Below are positions 46,020 through 57,911 of a stretch of DNA of 64,000 bases, in pieces. The translations under genes were made by a program, and so were the position numbers. Source of the DNA: Rhododendron vialii (lineage: Eukaryota; Streptophyta; Magnoliopsida; Ericales; Ericaceae); assembly GCF_030253575.1 (NCBI RefSeq), contig NC_080558.1:24000611-24064610 (forward strand), in the 5' to 3' direction. Under the pieces are notes generated by a model. That model had not been told where the DNA came from. It did no database searches and was given only the letters and a program-made list of their open reading frames with translations. Position 1 is the first letter of the stretch. The number at the start of each line of letters is the position of its first letter.

Positions 46020-46634
46020 AGGGCAAAGTCTACTTTTATCCCTGTGGTTTAGACCATGTGCAGATACATCCCATATGGTTCAAAAGTGTGCACATAATGC
46101 CCTGTGTTTTGAAAATATACGGATAGACCCCATATCTTCATATTTTCCATCCATATTAACAGATGTTTATCTCACACGCCTCTAGAATCTAATGCGAGTC
46201 GTTCATAATATATTAAATAAAAATATAGCATTTCTCTAAAAAATTATATCAATCAAGCATCAATGATCTAATTTTTGATAAATTTAAATTTCACAATAAA
46301 TTCGATTCAACCATGAGATTTTTATTTTTGATCGACTTGAATTTTGATATGGATGTCATACTCGTCAAACTCTATAATGTCAACAGTTCGGATCCAATTT
46401 TTGGTATATAAGGGATGGATTGATTAGATTTTAAAAAAGAAGAAGAATCAAGGGAGAGGATGAGGATATAATGGTCTTTTAATGTTGTGTCCATTAATAT
46501 GGATGAAAAATATGATGGCAGGGGGTCTATCCACATATTTTTCAAACCACAAGGTGTTTTGTGCACACTTTTGAACCATATGAGATGTATCCGCACATGC
46601 CCCAAACTATAGGGGGTCAAAGTGGACTTTGCCC
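46020..46634. mobile_element. MULE-type MITE, 615 bp
   Basis: The termini agggcaaagtctacttttat and the inverse of ...gtggactttgccc extend into inverted repeats of about 110 bp; both arms hold cagatacatcccatatggtt-like and caaaagtgtgcac blocks. A 9-bp duplication tttgttaaa flanks it (46011-46019 and 46635-46643). Long TIRs and a 9-bp duplication fit a non-autonomous Mutator-like element. No ORF. Confidence 0.8.
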
Positions 46635-46643
46635 TTTGTTAAA

Positions 46644-48047
46644 GTAGAAGATTTGATAAGACCAAATTGGTAGAACTATGAGGTGGTGCGCTAAGCTAAG
46701 TAATCTTCTCAAAAATCAGCTCTCAAATTTTATCCACCCTGATATCTTGGAAGAACCGAGAAGATGCAGTTATTTGGACACCAGCGAGGTTGGGAAATTC
46801 ATAAAACTAATCACAACGCGCGTTCTCTAATCTAACATAAAACAATACAGAGGACATAATCGCCGCTACACAAATCAAGCCAGATTTAACCGAAGTACCA
46901 AAGTGTCAAGTAAGCTTGTTGAACACCAGTGGAGTTCACATTCATCCCAACGTGACCAGACACGCTCACATTCCCACCTTCAATTCTCATGTTCTTCCTC
47001 CATTGATATTTTCCATGATTTCTCTTCATTGTTAGTAACAATCTATGATCTCTACAATTTTTTCAGTACAAAGTTCGGTTTCGTTTGTTACGAAAATTTG
47101 TTCAAGGATTTTGGAGTACCAAGTGTTCAGGGATTTTTGGGTACCAAATTTGGCTATGATTTTTGTTTTTAGTCATTCGTTAATCCTAATCTACTCTATC
47201 GTAGGGGACTTGAGAAAAGGGATGAGTGTTTACGAGAATCAAACCCTATCCATGTGCATGAGAGTATAAGGGAGGCATCAACTGCACTCCACTTCACTTG
47301 CAAAAAAAATAAATTCGGCTATGTACAACATATATACCAATTGCTCTTAAAGGTTTGTTTCTATTAGAACTGTGGCTCATATGTTAAATATGAAGAGATA
47401 CTAAGAAGTTCTAGAAAGAAGGTCTGACGTAGCCCTCCCCGGTATGGTACGGTATTGTATAAGGGTATTTTTGGGATACAGGCCAAATACCTTGTTAGGG
47501 TTAGAATAGAGTAGGTATAAATACTCTATGTTATAAACCTTATTTCGTATTGTGATAATAAAAACAGCAGCCGCTCTCGCTTCCATGGACGTACCCAATT
47601 TTCGTACTTCCAAACCTCAAATCCTTAATTTCTAGATTTCTTACTTTTTAAAAATAGTAAAAAAAAAAAAAGAAAAAGAAAACATTACACCTGTCCCACC
47701 GCAAGGCAAAATAGAAAAAATTAAACAAAAAAAAAAAACCACGTTCAAAAACTCACACACCCACGCCGGTTACCAACGGGAAAAATCAAAAACAAAAACA
47801 AAACCCCCCGTGTTCATGTCCCACACATGCAATTACCTCCACGTTCAAACTAACACCTCGCCACTTTTTTTCTTTTTTTTCCTTCCACTATTTTATTAAC
47901 TCTTCTCACACCATTTTCGTACTCATCAAACAAAAAATTGTCATCCAAACAAAAGAGCACTTGAAGCCAAAATTAAGGGAACTATAGAAGTTTACAAATT
48001 AATTCTGACAAGTAGAAAGTCCACCATTCTATCTTTGTCTTTGTGGT
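46644..48047. other. Spacer with a possible LTR relic
   Basis: No gene. At about 47400-47640 the sequence contains a TATA-like tataaatactctatg, a stretch gtgataataaaaacagcag and ttccatggacgta, the layout of a short copia-type LTR 3' part. This is a weak, unbounded call. A-rich runs follow at 47650-47810. Confidence 0.35.
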
Positions 48048-48414
48048 GGGCTTATTAACCTTTTTGGTCCCTCAAGTATCCAAAAAATCTCATTTTGGTC
48101 CCCAATAAACACATTGGAGAAATTGAGTCCCCAACGTTATTAAATGTGTACCAATGTAGTCCCCCACTCCTCACGCCGTTACCCCAGACATCAAAACCAA
48201 GGGCACGTTTGTCATTTCCCCTTCCCCCAATCCCTACTCCCTACGAAGCTCTGCTCGTACAGTACACAACACAAACGGAATCCATGGAAACTTTACCAAA
48301 TCCGTAGAACCCTATACAACTGTTCGAAGAATCCCGTCGAACTCTCCAAACAAATCCAGAATCTGTCAATTACAAGTGTGGACAGACAGAGATTACAAAT
48401 TTCGGAGTTTGATC

Positions 48415-51400
48415 ATGGATAATGCAGGTAGAACAGGTACGAATTTCTCTCTGGTTTTAAAGGGTTTGTTTGATTGAAATAGTAAATCGCGTTTTAAGTG
48501 TATAAACGAAGTGACTTAAATTTTTTTCCCCCTTTGAGACTATGAATGCAATACAGAAGGCTTAAAAAAGGGCTCTTTTTGTTTTGTTTTTGTTTTACAC
48601 AATGTATACAGTGGAGAGTAAAAAACAATTTTGTTCAATGTCATCAATCTCGTACCGTACCGGCCGGTACGTACCGGATTTGAGAGAAACCAGTACCCTA
48701 ACCCCCCAATACTGTTCCGGGCCAAATACCGGGCATTACCAACTGGTACCGGTCATCTCGAAAAATAACGGCCGGTACCGGCATTCCGGAAATTCCAGCC
48801 GAGGTTTTCCAGTGTTTTTTTTTTCTTTTCTGCCATGCCATCATTTTTTGGTCAAAAAAAAAAAAAAACATGTTTCAGAAAACCCCCAAAAAAATAATAA
48901 AATGTTTTTCAGAATTTTAGCAAAACGTGGGCTTAACCATATTACGTGCGCGAGGCTCAAATCCTGGTTAATTGGTTTCCAAATCAGTTTTTCCAAATTG
49001 TCTTCGGCCACGGCCCATTTTTCCGAGCGCGCGAGGCCTCTCCTTAGGTCCTCATTTACAAGTCCACTAGTGTGCAAAGTCATTTAAGATGGAAAAGAGT
49101 TTTGTAATTAGGCAATGTGGGACAAGATGCAAGAACATGGGTATTTTATGATGAATTGCATAGTATGAGGGATTTTTTTGAATTATGATTATATATAATT
49201 ATTATATATATTGTAGTTGCGGTAAATTCGAAACGGTACCCGGTATTTGACCGGTACCGGTACGTACCGTACCAGTAGAAAAATCGGTACCCTGGCTGGT
49301 ACGGTATTCAGAACATTGGTTTTGTTCCCTTTTTGTTCTTGTTTTACACAATGTGGTCCCAAAAAGTTTGACCCGTTGGCCTTTTGCAGGGGCTAATTCA
49401 AACCCTTCTCTGTATTCACCGAAAGTGCATCATGGGGTAGATTTAGTAGTAGGCCCATTAAAGTTTACACTGGGGATAAGATTAACACATTTTCTGAACT
49501 AAACCCAGATTTTATATCGATGTTGGAAATGGAGGCTATGGTCAAGGACCATCTTGGGTATTCTGGCTGTGTGGCCTTTTACTATAAAAAACCTAGTCTT
49601 AGTTTGGACAAAGGCCTTGCGCCTTTTAGTACTCATAAAGAGGTATACCAAATGTTGGACTTTTTGGATAAGGATAGGGTAGCTAAACTGTACTTGGAGC
49701 ATGAAGGAGGTGAGACTTTACTTGAGAGCCAGGTGGGTAGTTCCATTGTAAGTGCAGCCCATCAGAGTGACCCACATAGGATATCTGGAGTTGAAGTTTG
49801 TGACCTAACCCAAGAAACTACTTTTGGTAATGCTGGGCCTACTGATATTGGGCCTACTGATTTAGAGAATGGGTTTGGGTTTGAACAACTGCTTATGGAC
49901 TGTGGTGTTGGGTTTGACATTGACTTTGGGTCAGATGAGAACAATGCAGATGGGCCAGAAGGTATTCAATTAGGGTTTACAGCCACTGAGCAATTCGAGG
50001 GGTATAAAGATAGGGTTGTGATGTCAAGGGAAGACTCATCTGACGATGAGGCTTTGTACTATAGTGACCACTCATACATAGAGAGTGATGATGATGAATT
50101 GTATGACACCCACATTGATAGAGAAGAAGAATTTGTTGGTGTACCTGATGAGAGCTTGAAAGGCAAACATGTTGTTCAAGATGATATCATAAGTGATGGG
50201 GATTCAAAGTATGATCCAGACAACAGTTTTTCCAACTCATCTGATGAGGAAAATGGGCACACTACAGAGCACCACTTCAAGAAGTTCAGGCCTGACTCAA
50301 ACATGGAAGATCCACAGTTCAAGGTTGGCATGCTTTTTAGCACAACACAAGACTTCAAGGCAGCTGTAAATAATCATGCAATCAAGCACCAAAGGCCTGT
50401 AAAGCTTGTAAAAAATGACAAAAGAAGGGTGAGGGCTAAGTGTGTGCAGCCAAAGTCGAAGAAGCCTATTGAAGATAAGGTGTGTCCAACAAAGGACTGT
50501 ACTTGGGAGGTGTATGCAGCCAAGGTTATGGGAGAGAGTACATGTCAGGTGAGGACATACAAAACCGTACATCAATGTATTAAAACTTATAGAAATAGGA
50601 ATGTAACTTCAACCATGATTCCAAAGAAGTACCAAGATGATTTGAGGGCCAATCCAAGAATACCTATTCCTGCATTCAAAGAGAGAGTGAGGAAAGATTT
50701 AAAGGTAGATGTAACAAGAAATCAGTTGTACAGAGCAAAGAATAAGGCTGTAGCTTTGATTTATGGAAGTGACCTTGAGCAGTATGGGAGATTGTAGGAT
50801 TACTGTGAGGAATTGAGGAGATCCAACCTTGGATCCACAGTTGTAATGGATGCACCAATTGATGAAGAAGTTAGGCAACCCAGGTTTAATAGGCTTTACA
50901 TATTCCTAGGGGCTGTCAAGACTGCTTTTTGTAATGGCTGTAGGAAGATCATTGGTATGGATGGTTGTCATTTGAAGGGAGAGTACAATGGACAGATTCT
51001 AACAGCAATTGGAGTTGATCCAAACAATGCCATGTATCCAATGGCATGGGTTGTGGTAGAGAAAGAAGACAAGGAAACATGGGGATGGTTTCTTACACTG
51101 ATCAAGATGGATTGCAACATTAATGATAGCAATGAACATGAATGGACCTTCATCAATGATAGACAAAAGGTATAGCTAGGAATGTAGTTGTTTAATAATG
51201 TACTGTTTTGTATTTTCTTAGTAGATATTATTAATGTCTTCTTATTTTCATGTTGCAAGGTTTACTTCCAACACTGAATGATATAGTTCCAAGGGTAGAG
51301 CACAGGTACTGTTGCAAGCACATTTTAAGTAATTTTCAGAACACATTTAAAGATTACTCACTTGAGGACAAATTTCGGGATTGTGCCAAAGCATCACATG

Positions 51401-52467
51401 TACCACAATTTCAAGAAGCCATGCAAAGGGTTAAGGATGAGGATGAAAAGGCATATGAATGGCTAGTAAACATTCCCCCTAGATATTGGAGTAGGTCACA
51501 TTTTAGGAAAACAATTAAGTGTGATATGGTGTGCAATAATTTGTGTGAAGCCTTTAACAGAGCAATCCTAAAGGCAAGAGATAAGCCAATCATAGAGATG
51601 TTAGAGTGGATTAGATGCTATCTAAGCAATCGTATGCTGATTAGGAGAGAGTGGATCAAAAAATTCACCAATCCACTTCTACCAAATATCTATGACAAGA
51701 TTGAGGCCTTGAGTAATGAGTCTAGCACATGCTATGCAACATGGTTTGGTGATTTGCAGTTTCAGGTGAAGGTGGGGGGTAGAGATGGTAAACAATATAC
51801 AGTGCACTTGAACCACAGGTCATGCACTTGTAGGAGATGGAATTTGACTGGCCTTCCATGCCCTTATGCCATGGCAGCAATTCAGGAAAGAAACCTAGAT
51901 ACACAAGCTTTCATCCATGGTTTTTATTCCAAGGGTTCATACTTGAAAGCATATGAACCATTGATCAACCCCATCAATGGGTACAAGATGTGACCAAAGA
52001 CTGGATTCATTCCAGTTCTTCTCCTAAGTGAGAGAAGGAAAGTTGGAAGGCCTAGAATGAAAAGAATTAGAGGTCCTGAGGAGTACCTCAATCCACTACA
52101 CCCACACAAGATGACTAAAGTTGGGCAGAATTCAGTGTTTTGCAGGAGATGTGGACTTCATGGACACAATAGGAGGACCTGTAGTGTACCATTAGCAGAA
52201 CAAAAGGTGCAGAGGGGCAGAAGTGCTGGGAAGGGTAGTGCTGGTGGTGGGAGGGGAAGAGGTGGTGCTAAGAGGGGCTAAACAGATGTGCAAGCACCAA
52301 ATATGCAACTAGGCATAGAAGCACCAGATGTGAGGGGTAGAGGTAAAGCTGTCAAAGGTAGAAGCAGTGGTAGGAGGGGCAAAGGAGGAAGGGCTGTGAG
52401 AGGAGGTGCAGTTGTTGTGCAAGGAAGGGGTGCAGGCAGAAGAGGTAGGTCTGTGAGAGGTAGATGA
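48415..52467 (+). pseudogene. MURA-type MULE transposase gene, decayed
   Basis: Plain DNA-transposon gene. A likely tiny first exon (48415-48436, MDNAGRT) splices in phase to 49390. The N-terminal part (SNPSLYSPKVHHG, then FSSRPIKVYTGD, LGYSG) is followed by an acidic linker and a basic DNA-binding region (50290-50790). The catalytic domain has IIGMDGCHLKG (first Asp), FINDRQK (second Asp), RYCCKHILSNFQ and FNRAILKARDKPI. Then come a SWIM-like finger CTCRRWNLTGLPCPYA, whose usual final His is Tyr, and a zinc knuckle CRRCGLHGHNRRTC. A Gly/Arg-rich tail ends near 52467. Breaks: a one-base frame slip at 49434-49437, and in-frame stops at 50795 (TAG, a Trp position), 51991 (TGA, a Trp position) and 52279 (TAA). 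The intron at about 51169-51258 does not keep phase as I read it. Confidence 0.85.
48637..49319. mobile_element. hAT-like MITE nested in the MULE transposase intron
   Basis: A 683-bp insert flanked by the 8-bp direct repeat ttttgttc (48629-48636 and 49320-49327), the duplication size of hAT elements. The ends aatgtcatcaatctcgtacc and, inverted, ccaatgttctgaataccgta form short imperfect TIRs followed by dense ggtaccgg, gtacgtacc and ccggtac motifs in both arms. No coding capacity. It sits wholly inside the first intron of the transposase gene, so it postdates the MULE. Confidence 0.75.
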
Positions 52468-53890
52468 GAAAGAACAGGCCCTGCTTTCAGGGGGGCTTGC
52501 AACTCATGTGAACCCTCACACTATTTATCTCTATTTGGTTAAAAGAATTCCAAGGTATATATTATGGTTTCTTACATTTGTTACCTCTTTTTGTACAGGT
52601 CAATACTCCAACAAATTATAATCAAGCAACACAAGGATCATAAATCTCAACTGTCACACAAGTTAACCAAGTTGTGAGGGGAGTTACCAACAAGTATGGT
52701 GTGAAGTTGATGCTGCCAAGGTCATGAAGTTTGTTTGGATATGGTAACATTGTAATACACTTCTTTTGGATATGGTACCATACGACTGTTTTTTGATATG
52801 GTATCATACTTATGGTAGAATGGTTATGAACTTGTTTTTGGATTTAGTAGGAAGGGTATGTAAACTTATGTTGTTGTGACAGTTTATGGTACGTACCATG
52901 ATTGTGCTTATGTTGTGTGTTAGTGACAGTAGAATGACTATGTAAACCTTATGTGGTGCCAGTTTATGTTTTATGTTGGGCAAATCAGTTGACTGTTTTA
53001 TGTTGTGCAATTCATGTTTTGACAGTTTATGCTGTTGTTGTTCATGTTATGCTTTCCCAGTTCATGTTTTGACAGTTTTATGTTGCTTACGTTCATGCTT
53101 TGCTTTCCCATGGGTCGTTTTGACAGTTTTATGTTGTTCTTGACACAGCTTCTGGTTAGGATAGTGCACACACAAAACTAGTACATGACAACTATAACAT
53201 TGCTTGTGGTTAGGGTAAAAAGTGACACAAACTGCTATCCAAAAGGGGCAGGAAATTCTGCTTCATTAGATCATGGCATTTTGCAGCCATTTATATCAAC
53301 ACACTTCCCTTCCTACCAGACTACTACTACACATCCACCCCACTTCATTACACAAAAACAACCTTCCACATTACAACAACTAGTGCATACCACTTCATTA
53401 CCCTACTGCTACTACTAGTGCATAGTACATGACCCTTGACCTTTCACTTGAACTTGCAAAATAGAACCAAACCACTGATCCACATAACCCAGCTCAGGAT
53501 CAGTGCAACCCAGAGATAGAGGGTCTTCTTCTTCTCCCTCTTCATCAGTGCTTCATGCTTTGACAGTGACCTAAGCAGCCCAGGGATGACCACCTTTGAC
53601 CTCTCACACATTGGGGGATCAACCCAAATAAAGTAGCAACAAACACCTTTTTCCTGCCAAAAAATAAACAAAAATGAAGTCAGCCATAAGGGAAAAAAAA
53701 AACCTAGTTTTGAAAGCCATGGATATGTCTAAAGTATAGAAATTAGTTACCCCATATCTCTCACATCCAATTAACCTTCTCCCAAGGTTGGAGTCAGTCC
53801 AAGAGCAAGTGATCTTCCCAAGCTTTCGGCAGTAGCAGAACTGGGTGTTGTCCATTTTCTTCTTCCTCGTATGCCCTATTTTTTTGCTAT

Positions 53891-53940
<50 letters not shown>

Positions 53941-54012
53941 CAGAGGGTGGCGCCCTTAACTATATAAAGGGAGTTGATAGGGTGTGGTTTTGGCGGGATA
54001 AAGACGTTGGGA
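52468..54012. other. 3' part of the MULE
   Basis: Non-coding tail of the element. It shows degenerate repeats of gttttatgttgt and gacagttttatgtt type (52970-53140) and a (GA)n tract at 53894-53937. Minus-strand ORFs at 53444-53855 look spliced or coding-like but match nothing I know. Confidence 0.45.
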
Positions 54013-54186
54013 GGGAAAATGACAAACGTGCCCCTGGTTTTGACGCCTGGGATAACAGCATGAGGGGTGGGGGACTACATTGGTACACATTTAATAATGT
54101 TGCGGACTCAATTTCTCCAATGTGTTTATTGGGGACCAAAATGAGATTTTTTGAATACTTTGGGGACCAAAAAGGTTAATAAGCCC

Positions 54187-56163
54187 CTGCATTCCCTCTT
54201 CTAATGGTATTTTCACATTTTTGTCGCAAAATTTTGATTAAAGAAGCTGTGTGTCAAGAATAAAAAACTCTAAAAATTTAGGAAGGCAAATTTAGAGGGA
54301 TGAGGAATCTTACTACATTTGCTTATATTGTGTAATCTATGTGCTAAAACAATATGTCTCTTATCTTAGTACCAAAAAAATTGTTTTTTTTTTCCTGGGC
54401 TGATTTGTGTGCAAGATTATTTTAGATAGTAAATGTTTAATAGGAAGCAAAATACACATCTCTGGACAAATTTGAAATAGATGAACAAAAAAGGAAAATA
54501 TAATTACTTTTGCCTTTCACCTGTCTAATTGTTGATTTTGTATGAAAAAAATTTAAGCAAATTTCCTGTAGAATTGAAGTCAACTATCATATTATGGGTA
54601 AGATGTACTTATGTGTACACAGATTTTGTAAAGGAAAACAAAAAAATAAATAAAAGCATACTATTATGATTTACTTCTTCGTAAATTAGCCAGTTTCATT
54701 ACAAATAATTTTTAATTATCATTGTTACCGTTTGATATGCATAAATAGAAAAAAAAAAAAAACTTCATGGACTCTATTTTTTGCTGCCCCATGCATAGAA
54801 CGGGCTTAAGGTTAGTGTGTTGGATAGCGTAGGCCTTGTTCGTTTAAGAGTTTTGGATATTTTAGTTTTGATAATAAGTGTAGAGAGAGATAGAGTAATG
54901 ATTGGAGAGATGGGTAATGAGTGGAGAGAGGGAAAGAGAAATGAAAGCAATAATTGGAGAGAGATGTAATAATTGGAGAGAGAGAAATAAGATAATAATC
55001 AAGATTTTGAATACCGTACCGACAAGGGTACCGATTTTTTTACTGGTATGATACGTACCGGTACTGGTCAAATACCGATTACCGTTTCGAATTTAACGCA
55101 ATTACCAATATATATTGTTATAAATTTATTATTTTCCTCAAGACATCCAATTCATCATAATATATTATTAGACAAAAAAAATTAAACTGTCATTATATAA
55201 CTCTCGTCCAATCATCCAATAAAAAAAAACCCATAACTATCGAAACTTTTAGAGTTAAAACTTTAAAAAGAAGAAAAAACCTTCTCACGGGCAACCTTGT
55301 TGCCTTTTTTGAAGTTGATGAAGAACACAAATGTTAACCCATGGCCCACGGAAACAATAAAGGAAGAGTAAGGGGTAATGATGTAATTTACCTTTGTCGA
55401 TTTGGGAAGGATTTGAAACAGAGATCTCAGAGGAGTAGAAAAGATCTGGCGAGAGGAGGTAGGTGCTCAAGTTGTGCGGCGCATAGTAATACAGATACTC
55501 TGTAGTAGTTTAGATTAGATTAGAGCTGTCAGTCAGTCTACCTTGCATTCAGTTCGGTGCAAGCCGAATTGTCTTTATAAAAACCCGAACCCGAAACCAG
55601 ATGAAATTTTTACTAAATTACGAACTCGAACCGAACCATCAGAGTTTAAAAACCAAACCAGTTCTTTTTCAGTCTTTTTTTGGTTTGTTCGGTTTTTATT
55701 TCACACCTAGCGGCACGTGTCTCTAATTAGACATAAGTGGGGAAACATGACATGGGTCAATTATAGTTTCAAGAACTTCTTTTGGTGTTGAGCTATGATA
55801 TTGAAGATACAAATAAAAAGTTAAAAGGATCCCATACCGTGCCTGGTGAATGTCCAACTTGAACCGAATTTTCTTGATCCTATTTTTCCGTATATAAAAA
55901 TAGGGTGTTTGGATCGAGCACTTACACACATCGGATGCCATTGATTTTTGCGTAAGCCCCATCGTTTCTTTTTTTTAAAGAATTTTCGGAAGGCTCGGAT
56001 CGACCGTCCAGTGACCAAAATTGGCCCGGAGCGGCCGTCGGTCCATTTACCAATAGCTTTATTGGCTAAAATATTCTGGTGCTAGAAGTAACTTTCAAGT
56101 TGTATGGTGTAAATAGAGAGGTGACCAAATGTGCTAATTTCTTGGCTAAACATGCTATGTAAT
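54187..56163. other. Repeat-rich spacer
   Basis: No gene. 54840-55000 is purine-rich (tggagagag units). 55008-55150 is a partial inverse copy of the hAT-like MITE. 55560-55700 is dense in aaccgaacc and cgaacccgaa motifs, a common degenerate plant repeat. Nothing protein-coding is recognised at 55700-56160. Confidence 0.5.
55008..55150 (-). mobile_element. Partial copy of the ggtaccgg-rich hAT-like MITE
   Basis: gaataccgtaccgacaaggg, then accgatttttttactggta, gtaccggtactggtcaaata and ccgtttcgaattta match the reverse complement of the right end of the element at 48637-49319. Only about 140 bp are alignable by eye and the other end is not found, so this is a truncated or diverged relative. Confidence 0.65.
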
Positions 56164-56166
56164 TTA

Positions 56167-56406
56167 GGCTGCTCCGTTCCAAAAACCTTCTTAAAAAATA
56201 AGCAGCTTATTTCACATTTTCAAACTCAAAAATAACTAAATGAAAAATTATTTTTTTATTTTTTTTACACCGTATAAAGATCTTAATGAGATCTATCAAA
56301 TAAAATCCATATTGATAGGAAAATTATTTGCGTAAACATATTATTTTTGAGCTTGAAATTGCCTTCTTAAAAAATGAGTACTTATTTACAGTTCTAGAAC
56401 GGAGCC
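56167..56406. mobile_element. PIF/Harbinger (Tourist-like) MITE, 240 bp
   Basis: Left end GGCTGCTCCGTTCCAAAAAC and right end, inverted, GGCTCCGTTCTAGAACTG are flanked by TTA on both sides (56164-56166 and 56407-56409). Cttcttaaaaaat is mirrored inside. The GGCTCCGTTC terminus and TTA duplication are typical of this class. Confidence 0.8.
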
Positions 56407-56409
56407 TTA

Positions 56410-57880
56410 TTATTTCAACTGGACACGTCTTAAAATGAGAATATCCCTCTTTCATAAATAGCAGCTTTCGGAATTTTTTTTATTATTGCAACTTTTTATT
56501 TGGCTTTTCATCGTAATTTTTAGAGTTAATTGTTCGTCTCGACCAGACGAATTGGAAAAGTATAGAAATATGGACCAATGTTAAACAAGTTCGTATAAGA
56601 CAATACTTTTAGACCAAAAAAGATAATTGTTTGATACTTTTTTCTGTCTTTGGTGATTTTTTTTTTTTTTGGGCATAATTTTTTACTTTTAAATTAGACT
56701 CCTTTCGTGAGACAGATGATTAATTCAAAAAATATAACGGAAATGTGACAAAAATTCAAAAAAGACGAACAAAATACACAAAATAAAGGAAATGTTTTTA
56801 CAAGAACCCAAGTCTTCTTAGGAGAAAGAGTTTTTACTTTTTCTCTATAGGGATTGAAAATCGAAAAGAATATGAGTTCATACACGGTACATACACCTTT
56901 GGAACTTGTTTTCGAACCGCTTATTTCTTGTTTAAAAAATGTTGTTTAGGGTATCTATAGAATATCAGCTCATTTAAATATCGGTTCAAAGTCTAAATTC
57001 TGGTGCACAAGACAGAAGTATTTCCGCACAAACCATCACTGAAATGACCTTCACGCCTAAAAGGTTAAAAACAAGGCTCGTGCACTACAATAACAAGCGA
57101 CCTAATATATATATAGGAGTAATTGAAAATATTGCCCTCACTATTTTAGTTCAAAAATGTTACGTATAGGCTGCTGCTCACTACATTCCGCTAATCAAAC
57201 ATGGCCTAAAGAATTTTGTTTCGGCAAAAACGAAATTTATGCTCCTAATTAGTAAATGTTCCATTTTCGTGTGCTTTACCTTAACAAATGTTTGGCAATA
57301 GATAGATAAATACGGCTTTTAGTAATAGTTGTTTTTAAAATTGCATGCCCTCGAGGAGAGTATTAGATTAATTCGATCCTCCACCAAGTTGAATGATACT
57401 CCATCTCCACGTTGAATAATAGAGTTTAGGTTTTTAAGGCATGTGGTGCAGTTGATCTATACTCTACCAATACCCTTACAATTATAACTTTTCATGATCC
57501 ATATTCTTTCGTCACAATTAATTAATGATATCTTGTATACCACCATTGTCCGAGCTAATTTACGCTTACCAATACTAATCGTGGAGGACAAATGCCCAAT
57601 TTTGGGTGTCCCAATTAAAACCAGAGCAAACCTGTGTATAGACGGATCTCAAAAGAGTTGATAACACATAATAAATTTCAAACCTTAGGAACCTCTAAAT
57701 TCTAGACATTGAACACTAGGCCCCAGTTGCTTCATATTAGGATTTATCTGCTCTATACAACGATACTTCAATGTGTTTTTGAAAACTAGCTGCAAGTATA
57801 AATGTGAGGCTAGCTAGTTAGTACCTATTGCCTGCCATTGAGGGGTATTTTTTTTATCCTCCTGCCATTGAGTTGTAAAC

Positions 57881-57911
<31 letters not shown>

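Larger units (their letters stand above)
48048..54186 (+). mobile_element. Near full-length Mutator-like element (MULE) with transposase gene
   Basis: About 6.1 kb between inverted repeats of about 175 bp: left 48048-48221 begins GGGCTTATTAACCTTTTTGG; right 54013-54186 ends ccaaaaaggttaataagccc. Subterminal blocks (accaatgtagtcccccactc, gggcacgtttgtcatttccc) are mirrored with few differences. The interior holds a MURA-type transposase gene on the + strand. I do not see a clear 9-bp target duplication (left tttgtggt; right ctgcattcc), so the outer edge may be off by some bases or the flanks have changed. High TIR similarity suggests moderate age, while the transposase frame is broken at about four places. 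Confidence 0.85.

Noticed and set aside
49762-51904. Minus-strand ORFs of 60-96 codons
   Set aside because: Antisense shadows of the MULE transposase frame.
57471-57490. tctatactctaccaataccc as a Helitron 5' end for the 62589 terminus
   Set aside because: One short match with no supporting copy; a 5.1-kb element could not be justified.
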